A DNA stretch of 47,090 bases from positions 1 to 47,090 of the forward strand of contig JAMQCK010000161.1 in the NCBI GenBank assembly GCA_024196135.1, in the 5' to 3' direction. The translations under genes and the position numbers were made by a program. Shown here one piece after another: positions 31,665-40,989 of this stretch; positions within the stretch are counted from its first letter, which is position 1, and the number at the start of each line of letters is the position of its first letter. The notes under the pieces are model-generated. The model saw only the letters and a list, made by a program, of their open reading frames with translations, was not told the origin of the DNA and searched no databases. Source of the stretch: Pleurotus ostreatus/Saccharomyces cerevisiae fusant (taxonomy: Eukaryota; Opisthokonta).

Positions 31665-31958
31665 GTCTTCAGCGTGGATGATCTCGCTGGCGAGTGGGAC
31701 GCGGATTAAGGGGAGTAGAGGGTCTTGGCCCGCGATCAGCGAGCAGGGCATGTACCCTTCCCAGGGGAATCCGTGGTTGAAGAACGCCAGTCGCGTCGAG
31801 GGGAGGCGTAGGTAGTACGGGATGCGTCTGTCCGCGGGGTTGATGTGATCCAGATCCGAGGGATCGCCGCCGATAGAGACCCATTGCTTGTAATGCTTGT
31901 AGCTCGCAGCGAAGAGAGGCAGACGCGCCGCGTTGGGGCGCAAGAGGAACGAGACCAT
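31655..31958 (-). pseudogene. Retrotransposon ORF3, 5' part (interrupted by KDZ element)
   Basis: Begins at ATG 31958, about 270 nt after the pol stop, and runs about 100 codons until the KDZ element. It encodes a segment with YKHYKQWVSIGG, RRIPYYLRLPSTRLAFFNHG and FPWEGYMP. The frame continues in phase at 12273. I recall similar proteins as multicopy hypotheticals in Agaricomycete genomes, with no known function. The open frame extends further upstream, so the start is uncertain. Confidence 0.65.
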
Positions 31959-32229
31959 CCCTAATCGACAAACGAGTCCGGCTATCCTGGAAACGTTCGT
32001 CGCGACCCTCAGTCCCAAGCGGGCAATCCTCGCAGGGGAGATTGAGGTCGAGGTAGGTGCTCGCCGTTGATCGTGGAGGGGAGAGCAAAGCAGCGTTGCG
32101 CGAATAGATACAATAGATAAGACGAACCGACTATTTTCCGCAGTTCCCGCTTCCCCACTTAGCCTCCTCAGCTGGCGTGGCTCGGGCCTCCCGCGAAGAT
32201 CTTCTATATACACGGGTCCGCAGCGGCTC

Positions 32230-35200
32230 TCACAGCTTTTTCTCGCGCTTGTACTCGGCCAGGGTGTCCGGCGCGTTGCGCAGGTCATACTCCACTTGCC
32301 AAGTGTCGTAGTGCGGGCCGTACCCCTTCCACCTGACCAGATATTCGCGCTTGCGCTTACTTCGATTCCACCGGTGCTCCAGAATCTTCCCCACTTCGTA
32401 CTCGTCTCCCTCCAATTTGTCGGGTCTAGTTGTCGGCAGCTTCGCCCGCTCGGATTCTACGCTGGAGTCCCCTTCGCGATAGGGTTTGAGGTGCTCGAAG
32501 TTGAAGATAGGCAGCCCAGGGTATCGGTCGTCCATACGCAGCCGATACACATTCGGATTAATCCGCTGCTGTATCTCAAAGGGTCCAATCCAGCGCTGTC
32601 TGAGCTTCTGTCTCCCCTCGCTCTCTATCCATTCCAGCGAGTGGGGGTTCACCAGCACCTTGTCGCCCTTCTTGAATTCGGGAACGGGCTTACGACCTCG
32701 ATTGTATATCCTTGCTTGCTCGTCCTGCGCCGCGGCGATCGCATCCCTCGCTTGTTCCCTCCTGATTCTCAGGTCTTCGAGGAACCGCTGAGCTTCGGGT
32801 ACCCTCTGCGCCTTCTCCTGCAACTGCTCGCTGTTGTTCCAGAAGGACATGGGAGAGCGGGGGTGGTATCCCATTAGAAGGTGAAATGGAGTTTCCCCTG
32901 TCGACCGGTGAACCGTCGAGTTATACGCGAACTCGACTAACGGCAAGAACTCAGCCCACTTCTCTTGATCCCCCGCGATGTACGCCCTGAGCATGGTCTC
33001 CATGAACCTGTTCACAATCTCCGTCTGCCCATCCGTCTGGGCGTGGTGCGACGTTGACATCAGCAGGTCGGTGTGCAGCTCCTTCGCCACCTGCTCCCAG
33101 AAGTCCGACGCCCACTTTGGGTCCTGGTCTGACACAATGCTCGCAGGGATTCCGTATCGGGAAGCGACGTATCTCACGAACAATCTGGCTGCCTCGATGC
33201 GGTCGATTCCCGTCGTGGTGGGTATAAATTGTGCGTGCTTCGTGAGCCTGTCCACCACCACCAAGATTGCGTCGTGGCCTTCCGAGAACGGGAGCCCGAC
33301 CACGAAGTCCATTGAGACGGACTCGTATGGCGACATTGGAATCGGATTCGGGATCAGGGTGCCATATTTCTTGAATGTCGCGTACTTGACTTTCTGACAG
33401 ACATCGCAGGTGCCGCAAAATTTCTCTATGCGCTGCTTCATGCGCCGCCAGAAGAATCGCGGGTGCAGTTTCCCCCACAACTTGGCGGCTCCGGCGTGCG
33501 CGGTCTCCATCGGTTCCTCGTGCGCTCGCCTCATGACTTCGTCCACGAGCGCGTCTGGTACGCATAGGCGGGGAAGGTAGTCCGCGTCCAGGAAGAATAG
33601 GAGTCCGTCCTCCGAGCGGTAGTACCGTCTCCCTGGCACCCAAGCGCTTGAGACGGTACCTGCCTCCTCGTAGCGTCGCTTCCAGATCGCCTCGCTTTGG
33701 TAAGCTTTCCTGAATTTCTCCGCCAATTCCTTGCTTAAGTGCGCCGCTAGTGCTGGTGGTTTCCTAAACGTGGCCTCGTAGGCCGGCCTTTGCGGTACGT
33801 TCTCGACTTCGCTGTCCTCCTCCTCGTTCGAGTCGCTGTGCTCTTCGTCGCTCTTTTCCCGCTCGGCCTGGCTTTGCGCGTCCTCTGCTCGATGCTCCTT
33901 TCGCTTCTTCCTGCTGCTGCCTTTCCTCCCCGCTTCTTCCGTTTCCGCTTGCACCTCCGGCTGCCTCTGCGCTTCTACCTCATCCGCCCCCCGGCGCGCA
34001 AGCCTGGCTGATCGTCGTAGCTGCGCGCAGTACGCCTCCGGGGAATCCTCCAAGCACTCGCCGATTGACAGGCCTACGAATGCCCTCTCCGCTTTCGCTC
34101 GCGCTGCCTTCTCCTCGTGTAACGCTGCTGAGGCTGCGTCTGTTCGGATAGGAGGTGTTTGCGGCTCGTGCGGGGTCACGTACGGCGGAGGCTCGCGCGG
34201 AATGCGGCTCAGCGGGTCCACGTTCGAATGCACGCGCCCGGCGCGGTGAATGATTTCCAGCCCCGGTCGATACGCGGAGAAGACCGCCCCCCAGGAAGCC
34301 AGTCTTCTGTTGCTGTTCTCATACGTCCGCGCCCATTGCAGCGCGCTGTGGTCTGTAATCAGTAGCACGGATGAGCCCTCCAAGTACGGCTGGAATTTTA
34401 CTAGCCCTTCCTTCGCCGCTAGCGCCTCCCTCTCAGTTGTGCTGTACCGCGCTTCGGCTCCCTTGAACGTGCGCGGCCAGTAAGCCACCACCCGTTCGAC
34501 GTGCACCGTGGTCTCGTCCAGAGTTGCCCCCCATTGGTCGTTCTGCGGCATCTCCATCGCTCGCGAGGGCACCTTCGTGACGAACTTGGGCACCGGCGCT
34601 CCCCTTTCGAATGCGTCTCGGATCTTTGTGTAGGCGGCTGTGCCTTTCAGGTCGCCGGCTTTGATGGGCTGCACCTGCTGTAGTGCGCACCCCAACGCGT
34701 GGTCTGAGGCGTCCGTGTACAGCCGGTATGGTCTTCCCTCCATCGGATGCCCCAAGACTGGTGCTCGCTGAAGCGCCTTCTTCGCCTGCAGGAAGGCGTA
34801 TTCCTGTTCTGCCCCCCACTTCCAACGAGTCCCCTTTCGCAGCAACTCGTGCAGCGGTCCGCATACGTCCGAGTAGTACGGTATAAAGGTGTTGAAGTAG
34901 ACGAGCATCCCGAGGAAGGTCTGGAGTTCGGAGACCGTCGACGGCCTTTTCATTTCCAGAACGGCCTTGACTTTCTCGTAGTGCGTGGACAGGCCCAACC
35001 GCGAGACCTTGTGCCCGAGCAGAATGATCGAATCATAGAACAGGTGGCATTTCTTCGGCGACAGGGTTATGTTCGCTTCCTCCACCGCCTGCAAGACTTT
35101 GTCGAGGTGATTAATGTGCTCCTCAAACGACTTCGAGTACACGACGATGTCGTCGATGTAGACTAGCACGAAGAGCCACAGATATGGGGCTAACACCGAC

Positions 35201-38200
35201 TGCATAACTCGCTGGAAGATCGACGGTCCGTTGCGCAGCCCGAACGGCATGCGCTTGAACTGGAATAGCCCTCGGTGCGTGCGGAACGCCGTTTTCTCCA
35301 CATCCTGCGGGTCTAGTCTCAGCTGCGTAAAGCCGGAGAGCGCATCCAATGAAGACAAGACTTGTGATCCAGCGAGCGAGGCTAGTATCTCCTGTTGTCT
35401 GGGGATGGGGAACTCGTCTGGGATCGTCGCCGCATTGAGCTTCCTATAGTCCACGCAGAATCGCGGCTTGCCGTTCCTATACGCGATGACTACAGGCGCG
35501 CTCCAGGGGCTGCGAGACGCCTCGATAACATCCTGCTCGAACCACTTCTCGATTTGTTCGTCCATGACCGCCTTCTTCGCCGGCGAGGAGCTGCGCAGCG
35601 GCAATGCGATAGGTTGCGTACCGTCTTGCGTCCTGATTCTCGCCATCGCGGGATGGTTGCCTAGTTTCCCGTCCAGCGCGAAAGCGCCTTTCCTCTTTTC
35701 CAACATTCGCCACGCCTCCTCCTCCAGATGCGCGGGGAGGTTGCCCACGTCCAGCACTTGCCTGAACTCGCTCGAACTCACGTCTCCGGTATCCGGCATC
35801 TCCGCGGTCTTTGGTCCCACTTCCTCGCTCTCGTCCTCCGTCGGCTCGTGCTTCGCCTGTTCCGCGAACGAATTCTTCCAAGACTCGTAGGTCTCCGCGT
35901 CTGGCATCGGGAACGAGCGTTTGCGTCTCTGCCACGCTTCATAATTCGACTCCTCCGGCATGTGGAACCTTGGGTCGACCTTGTCGCGCGCCCTCTGCGC
36001 CTTTCCCGCCGTTTCCGATTCCTGCCGTTCTCGCGCCTGGCAGACTTCGCTCAGAAAAGACGCGTGCTTCCTCATCTTCTCTGCTTCCTCCCGGGACTCT
36101 GGCTTGTCGAAGAAGTCTTCTACTCGCTGCGCTCGCCCTAGCGCCTCGCCTTTCCGTATGCGCCACGGGATAGTCGCCGTGTTGGCTACTGGAACGACGG
36201 GGTTGTCAGCCGCCACTAAAGCGTTGGGCACCAGGAAGGGGCGTTCATTCGTCGCCGATATCATTTCTTTCTCCACCACCCACTCGCCGCCTTCGGCGAA
36301 GGGACCCGTCACGGCTATCTTGACCACCGTCTCGGGGCGCAAAGTCACGTCTTCGGCGGCTCGAACAATGTAATCGTCCTCCTTCAGAGCCCTCTTCTTA
36401 GCCTTGAAGTTCTTCTGCCATCGGTGGTGCGCGGCCTTCTTCAGGAAATGTTGGGCAGGCTGCTCTCCCAAGCAAGCGCGCTCCACCGCTAAAACTTCTT
36501 GTTGCAATTCCCGGCTCCGCGAGGAGGGAATGGCAGTCTTCGTGTACCCAGAGGGTCCAAACGTAATGACCGTCCCCTCCTCTACGCTTCGCGACACTGA
36601 CATCTCGTAGGCTTGCTGGAAGTCCTCTCCTAGCAACACAGGCACCGTCATTCCTTCCACCACGTACATGGGTCCCTCCATCTCGACCAAGGTCCCATCG
36701 TCCATTCGCACCACCACGGCCAGCCGAGTGCTTCCTTTGATAGGCGCCGACGTTTCCGTGAGTTGCAGAATCTTCATCTGTGCTCCTTGCTTTATGACGG
36801 GCTTCCGCTTGAGCGACTCGATGTGGTCAACGCTGACGAACGTTCGACTGGCGCCCGAGTCCACCCGGAGGTCGAGCTCAGCCTCGTCTTCCGAGCCCAA
36901 GTGCCCTCGGATGCATAGCACGCCATGGCTCTCGACCTTCGCACTCCGACTCTTCCTAGCTCGCGGTTGCAGTTTCACCTTTGCGGGGACGTACGGTTCC
37001 GGCATGGACATTCGGTCACGCAGGCCCAGCGCTTCCCAAGCTTCCTCCTCGACCATGCCCATCGCCGCATACACCTCCTCCCTCAGAGCGCCCGTCCTTT
37101 CGACTTCCTCCGCGCTCTCGTAGATGCTTTCGAGGATGTGCGGCGAGTCATCCGGCAGTATCTCTCCTTCGTGCCAATAGTCGTCCTCTATCTCCTCGAT
37201 TCGCGACACGAAGCTCTGCGCCCGCACTACGTACGCCACCGGTTCTTCCTCCTTCTCTGCGAGACTGGTCTTACGCTCTTGTTCGTTCCCCTTCCCTGCG
37301 GGGACTCGAGCCGCCCGTTCAAAATCCTGCTCGCAGAGGAAGTAGGCCACGTTGTAAGCGCGCTCGGCGTCCGAGTCTTCCGCCTCCACCAAGTGCCCTT
37401 CCACTCGCTTCTCCGATAAGTACTCGTTCCAGTGGGGGCAGTCCCTGTTCCAATGGTACGGGCTCCCGCAGGGTCGACACGGTGCCGGGGGCTTCTTCTT
37501 ACTCTTGACGTCGTCGCGTCTCGCGAACCGGGGCTTAGGCGCCGCCTTGCTCTTGTCTCTTGCCGCCGCCATGCTGTAGGCCACCGCCAGCATCTCGTTC
37601 GCTATGTACTCCTCCGAGGGAGCGTCCTCGACTCTGGTGGGACTTGTCTCGGGCTGCGCGTCTATGCTGAACGCCGAAGCTCCTTCCGAACGTCTAGGCT
37701 GGAACCTTGTCCAGGACAACGCGCTGGTCGACACCCCCAACTCTTTCAAGGCCGAGGCGACCTGCGATCGGATGTCCAGACTTGTCGACCGCGCCGCATT
37801 CGCCAGCTCGTCCTCGAATTGCAGAACTCTGCGAGTCAGCGTGTCTGTGCTATCGATGGACGAAGGCACGAGCACAATTCCCCAGCTTGGCGGCGCAACG
37901 CTCAGGACCATCCTGACCTCCTCCTTCGAGTTCTTGGGCGCGAAAGCGAGCGCCCTTGAGGAAATGATTCGGCGATAGACGAATTGACTTGGCGACTCGT
38001 TCCGGTGCTTGTATTCTCTGAATGATTGGAATTGGAACTCCGTGGCCAGGTTTCGGATCCATTTGGGGCCCAAGTAGTCCCTCTGCACGACTCCCAGGAA
38101 ATTATGGGCGCTGCGCCTCATATAATTCTTGAGTGTCGGTGACAAGGTGACGTACCACTGGAACACCGCTGAGCCCTTTTCCAATCGCGTCCACAGCCAG

Positions 38201-38871
38201 TACCCCACGGCCTGATTCATGTATCCTCCGCTGTTGGCGTACTCGTAGATTGCCGCCAAGAACTCGTGCGCCGTCGACTTGTTCCCGTCCCACGCCGGCA
38301 GGTGGTCTGGCTTGATGCTCGCTAGTACCGTGGGAGCTGTAGTCCCGTAGGGCAGCAAGGGGAGCTCCTCGCCTTCGTCAAGGTCAACCACAGCTTCTTC
38401 CTCGCTTGAACTTGACGAGTCCTCGTCGTCATCCTCGTCCTCTTCCCCATCGGAAGGATCGTCTCCGGGCTGCTTTCCCACATGCGGCGCCGGGTCTTTC
38501 CCTCCTGGGTTAGGCCTGCGCGGGGGCCCCGCGGTAAGCTTCCTGCTTCCCTTCTCCCCGCCGTCTCCCTCGGCCTCTTTCTTCTTTCGCGCTCTCCTCG
38601 ACCTCGATCGTCTCTTCTTCGAGCTTCCTGCTCGTGAAGCGGATTCCATGAAGTCTAGTCGCCGCGTGGAGAGCGAACCGTATAGAGAAACGGCCTCGCC
38701 GGAGAAGGACGGGTCTCTCTCCCGCCAGTTTCTCGACTCCGACTCCTTCTTTTTAGCTTTCCCTCGCCCATGGTTGGCGGAAGGGTTGTCGTCTGCCTGC
38801 TTTTGAAACTTCAGCCCCTTCTCCTTCTTCGAGTCGGGCGCGGGGTTCCATTTTTCCTCGTACGCTCTCAC
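32230..38871 (-). CDS. Gag-Pol polyprotein of Ty3/gypsy chromovirus
   Basis: One uninterrupted frame of 2213 codons. Order: Gag-like region (about residues 150-440), CCHC zinc knuckle CRPCGSPYHWNRDC (near 465-478), aspartic protease DSGAS (near 670), reverse transcriptase with VYIDDIVVYS (near 1238), RNase H with YTDAS (near 1383), and integrase with an HHCC zinc domain ending CGTCDVCQ (near 1820). The DDE residues lie near 1853 (SMDF), 1912 (SDQD) and 1950 (DGQTE). A C-terminal chromodomain (about 2155-2210, LVRWKGYGPHYDTW) targets integration to marked chromatin in related elements. The first codon of the frame is GTG and overlaps the ORF1 stop by 4 nt, so expression may need frameshifting or reinitiation. 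An internal ATG at residue 75 (38649) is another option. All visible motifs are intact. Confidence 0.95.
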   Translation of the reverse strand: MRAYEEKWNPAPDSKKEKGLKFQKQADDNPSANHGRGKAKKKESESRNWRERDPSFSGEAVSLYGSLSTRRLDFMESASRAGSSKKRRSRSRRARKKKEAEGDGGEKGSRKLTAGPPRRPNPGGKDPAPHVGKQPGDDPSDGEEDEDDDEDSSSSSEEEAVVDLDEGEELPLLPYGTTAPTVLASIKPDHLPAWDGNKSTAHEFLAAIYEYANSGGYMNQAVGYWLWTRLEKGSAVFQWYVTLSPTLKNYMRRSAHNFLGVVQRDYLGPKWIRNLATEFQFQSFREYKHRNESPSQFVYRRIISSRALAFAPKNSKEEVRMVLSVAPPSWGIVLVPSSIDSTDTLTRRVLQFEDELANAARSTSLDIRSQVASALKELGVSTSALSWTRFQPRRSEGASAFSIDAQPETSPTRVEDAPSEEYIANEMLAVAYSMAAARDKSKAAPKPRFARRDDVKSKKKPPAPCRPCGSPYHWNRDCPHWNEYLSEKRVEGHLVEAEDSDAERAYNVAYFLCEQDFERAARVPAGKGNEQERKTSLAEKEEEPVAYVVRAQSFVSRIEEIEDDYWHEGEILPDDSPHILESIYESAEEVERTGALREEVYAAMGMVEEEAWEALGLRDRMSMPEPYVPAKVKLQPRARKSRSAKVESHGVLCIRGHLGSEDEAELDLRVDSGASRTFVSVDHIESLKRKPVIKQGAQMKILQLTETSAPIKGSTRLAVVVRMDDGTLVEMEGPMYVVEGMTVPVLLGEDFQQAYEMSVSRSVEEGTVITFGPSGYTKTAIPSSRSRELQQEVLAVERACLGEQPAQHFLKKAAHHRWQKNFKAKKRALKEDDYIVRAAEDVTLRPETVVKIAVTGPFAEGGEWVVEKEMISATNERPFLVPNALVAADNPVVPVANTATIPWRIRKGEALGRAQRVEDFFDKPESREEAEKMRKHASFLSEVCQARERQESETAGKAQRARDKVDPRFHMPEESNYEAWQRRKRSFPMPDAETYESWKNSFAEQAKHEPTEDESEEVGPKTAEMPDTGDVSSSEFRQVLDVGNLPAHLEEEAWRMLEKRKGAFALDGKLGNHPAMARIRTQDGTQPIALPLRSSSPAKKAVMDEQIEKWFEQDVIEASRSPWSAPVVIAYRNGKPRFCVDYRKLNAATIPDEFPIPRQQEILASLAGSQVLSSLDALSGFTQLRLDPQDVEKTAFRTHRGLFQFKRMPFGLRNGPSIFQRVMQSVLAPYLWLFVLVYIDDIVVYSKSFEEHINHLDKVLQAVEEANITLSPKKCHLFYDSIILLGHKVSRLGLSTHYEKVKAVLEMKRPSTVSELQTFLGMLVYFNTFIPYYSDVCGPLHELLRKGTRWKWGAEQEYAFLQAKKALQRAPVLGHPMEGRPYRLYTDASDHALGCALQQVQPIKAGDLKGTAAYTKIRDAFERGAPVPKFVTKVPSRAMEMPQNDQWGATLDETTVHVERVVAYWPRTFKGAEARYSTTEREALAAKEGLVKFQPYLEGSSVLLITDHSALQWARTYENSNRRLASWGAVFSAYRPGLEIIHRAGRVHSNVDPLSRIPREPPPYVTPHEPQTPPIRTDAASAALHEEKAARAKAERAFVGLSIGECLEDSPEAYCAQLRRSARLARRGADEVEAQRQPEVQAETEEAGRKGSSRKKRKEHRAEDAQSQAEREKSDEEHSDSNEEEDSEVENVPQRPAYEATFRKPPALAAHLSKELAEKFRKAYQSEAIWKRRYEEAGTVSSAWVPGRRYYRSEDGLLFFLDADYLPRLCVPDALVDEVMRRAHEEPMETAHAGAAKLWGKLHPRFFWRRMKQRIEKFCGTCDVCQKVKYATFKKYGTLIPNPIPMSPYESVSMDFVVGLPFSEGHDAILVVVDRLTKHAQFIPTTTGIDRIEAARLFVRYVASRYGIPASIVSDQDPKWASDFWEQVAKELHTDLLMSTSHHAQTDGQTEIVNRFMETMLRAYIAGDQEKWAEFLPLVEFAYNSTVHRSTGETPFHLLMGYHPRSPMSFWNNSEQLQEKAQRVPEAQRFLEDLRIRREQARDAIAAAQDEQARIYNRGRKPVPEFKKGDKVLVNPHSLEWIESEGRQKLRQRWIGPFEIQQRINPNVYRLRMDDRYPGLPIFNFEHLKPYREGDSSVESERAKLPTTRPDKLEGDEYEVGKILEHRWNRSKRKREYLVRWKGYGPHYDTWQVEYDLRNAPDTLAEYKREKKL

Positions 38872-39761
38872 TGGGAGGCTCCCGCTCCATGGCGTAACTC
38901 CTTTCCGAAAGCGCGTTCCCGAGCCTGGTCTCCATCGTAGTACTTGGTGAGAGGGTCGCGCTCCGGGAGCCTAGAAGGGAAAGCCTTCACGAGGGGCGAG
39001 GGCGGTCTCACGAGGTCCTCGGGCGCCGTGCTCAAAAATCGAGCCCGACTCCAGGTGGACTGTGCGTCTTTGGCGCCTGCCGAGTAGCTGGGAACTGCGC
39101 CCCAGAGGAACTTGAGCTTATCCTCCTGATTCGTCAGCTGAGGCAGCTCCTTGTAGACGGACCCCGGGGTCGTCAGAGGCGACATGCTGGGTGGCGTCTC
39201 TCCCGCGATGAATCCTTCGGCTCGCGCGCGCAGCTTCCTATACTTGCCCAACGCCGCAAAGCACCGTTGGTTGAACATAGTCCAGGCGAAGTTGAGGTCC
39301 GGGAGCGTGTGCGCGCCGGCTAGGTTTTCGCGCAGCACACCTTGCGGGTCGAACTCCCAATACTCTACATTCTCGCTCGGGTCTTCCGCCGCGGCGGGCG
39401 CGATTACCCCTAGTACCTTCTGCGTATAGCTGGTGACCAGATCCACCATCTCTAGGAACTCGACGCGCAACCCAAACCTCCGGAAGCTCTTATCCACCGG
39501 CACCCCACGATCGATCACGTCCTCGGGGTTGAGAGTGCAATGGTTAATCATCCAGTCCAGTCTCTTCCGACCCGTGTTGAGGTGAGGGGGGCGCGTAGCG
39601 TCGTCCGCGGTCGGAAGGTGCAAGTCGTCGTACGCCTGGTTGACCCAGCAGCGTCGATTTGCCCTCTCTTCTTTCGCGGGGTCGCCCAACGAACGCCGAT
39701 CCTCCTCGACTTTGGCGTCTCGTGGCGCTCCCTCCTCGCCAGCTCGGCTAGCGCTAGACAT
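38868..39761 (-). CDS. Retrotransposon ORF1 upstream of gag, uncharacterised
   Basis: From the first ATG (39761) it gives 297 aa; the frame is open further upstream to about 40061, inside the LTR, without an ATG. The product is mixed alpha/beta-looking, with no recognised motif, an RKRLDWMINHCTLNPEDVIDR segment and a GKYRKLRARAEGFI segment. Its TGA (38870-38868) overlaps the start of the gag-pol frame. It may be a structural accessory protein or the true N-terminal part of Gag, joined to it by a -1 or +1 frameshift. The zinc knuckle lies in the downstream frame. Confidence 0.6.
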   Translation of the reverse strand: MSSASRAGEEGAPRDAKVEEDRRSLGDPAKEERANRRCWVNQAYDDLHLPTADDATRPPHLNTGRKRLDWMINHCTLNPEDVIDRGVPVDKSFRRFGLRVEFLEMVDLVTSYTQKVLGVIAPAAAEDPSENVEYWEFDPQGVLRENLAGAHTLPDLNFAWTMFNQRCFAALGKYRKLRARAEGFIAGETPPSMSPLTTPGSVYKELPQLTNQEDKLKFLWGAVPSYSAGAKDAQSTWSRARFLSTAPEDLVRPPSPLVKAFPSRLPERDPLTKYYDGDQARERAFGKELRHGAGASQ

Positions 39762-40027
39762 GAGGCCGGAGTCGGGGATAGTCGGCAACGCGGTCGCCTC
39801 GTGTAGAGGGGAGAAAGGGGGACTGAGGTTGTAGGCAGCCGCGAAGTCTTCCGGTTCGTCGCGCAGAGGCGGCGTAGGGGGAGGGGAAAAATATAAGCAC
39901 GATGAGAGCGGGTCAAGAAACTCACCTTTACGCGGAAAGGTTATCGAAGAGGTGCGGTTCAGCCCGCGGTGGGGTGAAGCTTGGGCTGATAGCCCTTCGT
40001 CTCCGTGAGACCCCTTAACGTCCACTC
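39762..40027 (-). other. Leader between 5' LTR and ORF1
   Basis: About 265 bp. The primer-binding site should be at its LTR-proximal end, where the minus strand reads GAGTGGACGTTAAGGGG. I could not match this to a specific tRNA 3' end, so no primer is assigned. Confidence 0.4.
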
Positions 40028-40432
40028 TGTGGAGACCCGGGGCTCCAAGAGGGTAACTCACGGAGGCACGTGCGTCGATGCGGAGTGGTCGCCTGTGGCG
40101 AGGCGACGCCGAGGAACACCGGCAATCCTGGTGTTTGACTCTAGGCGTCTACGGCGGGCGGTCCTAGCCTGCCCGTCGTCTCGTCAGTAGCGAGGCTCGC
40201 GTCGAGCGCAAGGCTTTTCGTGGTAAGAGGTGTGAAAAAGATGTATTCAAACTCGTGTTCGTGACTATAAGTACATAACGTGACCTCACGTGGCGATCGC
40301 TATCACGGGATCGACATGCGAGGTCTCGGGAACCGAATCGAAAAGCAAACATAGGTAATAATACAGCGCACACGCGTCAGTCCAGTCCACGTCCGAGATC
40401 GTCGAAGAGGCCTACGTGCCCCGTCCTCCACA
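40028..40432 (-). repeat. 5' LTR of the chromovirus
   Basis: 405 bp, the same length and ends as 9319-9723, with base differences at 40047, 40105, 40136 and 40317. Confidence 0.95.
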
Positions 40433-40437
40433 CGCCG
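40433..40437. repeat. Target-site duplication CGCCG, right copy
   Basis: Matches 9314-9318 on the other side of the retrotransposon. Confidence 0.85.
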
Positions 40438-40677
40438 CCCCCATTGGGACACAAGTCGGATGGCACGATGAGCGCGAGGTCGTCGCAGTCGTCGTCTTCG
40501 CATGCGAGCGATGATCTGCATGACGCCTCCCCGCCCAGCGATCATTTGGTGACGTCGCAGGATGGGTCGGAGAAGGTGTCGGGCGAGGAGGTCCTGAAGG
40601 AAGGTTTGGAGGCGGTGAAGCCCGAGTCGTCACCGCGGCCGATGTCTCATCCTCTAAAGCGGCGGCGAGTTGAGTAG
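40438..40677 (+). pseudogene. C-terminal tail of FunK1 copy 2, cut off by the retrotransposon
   Basis: The frame continues directly from the kinase at 9318 once the insert and one CGCCG are set aside. It encodes 79 residues, Ser/Asp/Glu-rich, ending LKRRRVE. It parallels the tail at 193-414 of copy 1. It now lacks a start and a promoter of its own. Confidence 0.75.
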
Positions 40678-40833
40678 TTGACCTTGTTCGTCTGTTGGTC
40701 TGTATACATCGTTGTATCTCATTCGCTCTAACCACCTCGAGCTGCGCCGGCCCTGATTCGAACTCCCAGCCATCCCCCGTTCATCGCCCCCACCTCGAGT
40801 ACGACGTCCTCAGTCAACCAACCATCCCCCTTT

Positions 40834-40989
40834 CCCCTACGCCTGGTGGCGCGCGCCCAACATCGGCCTCCCCGCCCCCGACGTCACGCTCTTGTTGGTA
40901 GGGGCGCCCGAGGCGGCAAGGGCGCGCGGCAGGTACGGCGAGGAGTGGTATGAAAGGGAGGATGTGCAGAGGCGGGTGACGGAGGTGAG
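40834..40989 (+). pseudogene. Thymidylate kinase gene fragment
   Basis: Translated, it reads PYAWWRAPNIGLPAPDVTLLL, then PEAARARGRYGEEWYEREDVQRRVTEV. This matches the end of exon 3 of the thymidylate kinase gene at 3699-5216, including the GTGAG of the following donor. The conserved FFD segment is changed to LLV, and no P-loop exon is nearby. Because intron sequence is retained, it is a genomic, not a reverse-transcribed, copy. Confidence 0.8.

Larger units (their letters stand above)
9319..40432 (-). mobile_element. Ty3/gypsy chromovirus with nested KDZ insertion
   Basis: LTR retrotransposon read on the minus strand: 5' LTR 40028-40432, ORF1 39761-38868, gag-pol 38871-32230, a downstream ORF3/ORF4 unit split by the insert (31958-31655, then 12273-9752), polypurine tract 9727-9738 and 3' LTR 9319-9723. 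Without the 19.4-kb insert and one 10-bp duplication it is about 11.7 kb. The LTRs are 401/405 identical, start TGTGG and end CCACA, and are flanked by CGCCG on both sides. The 2213-codon gag-pol frame has no stop and keeps its visible catalytic motifs, so the insertion is recent. The extra genes before gag and after pol are unusual for the group. Confidence 0.93.

Noticed and set aside
40003..40027. Specific tRNA primer-binding site
   Set aside because: The sequence after the 5' LTR starts near TGGACGTTAAG, but I could not match it to a known tRNA 3' end with confidence.
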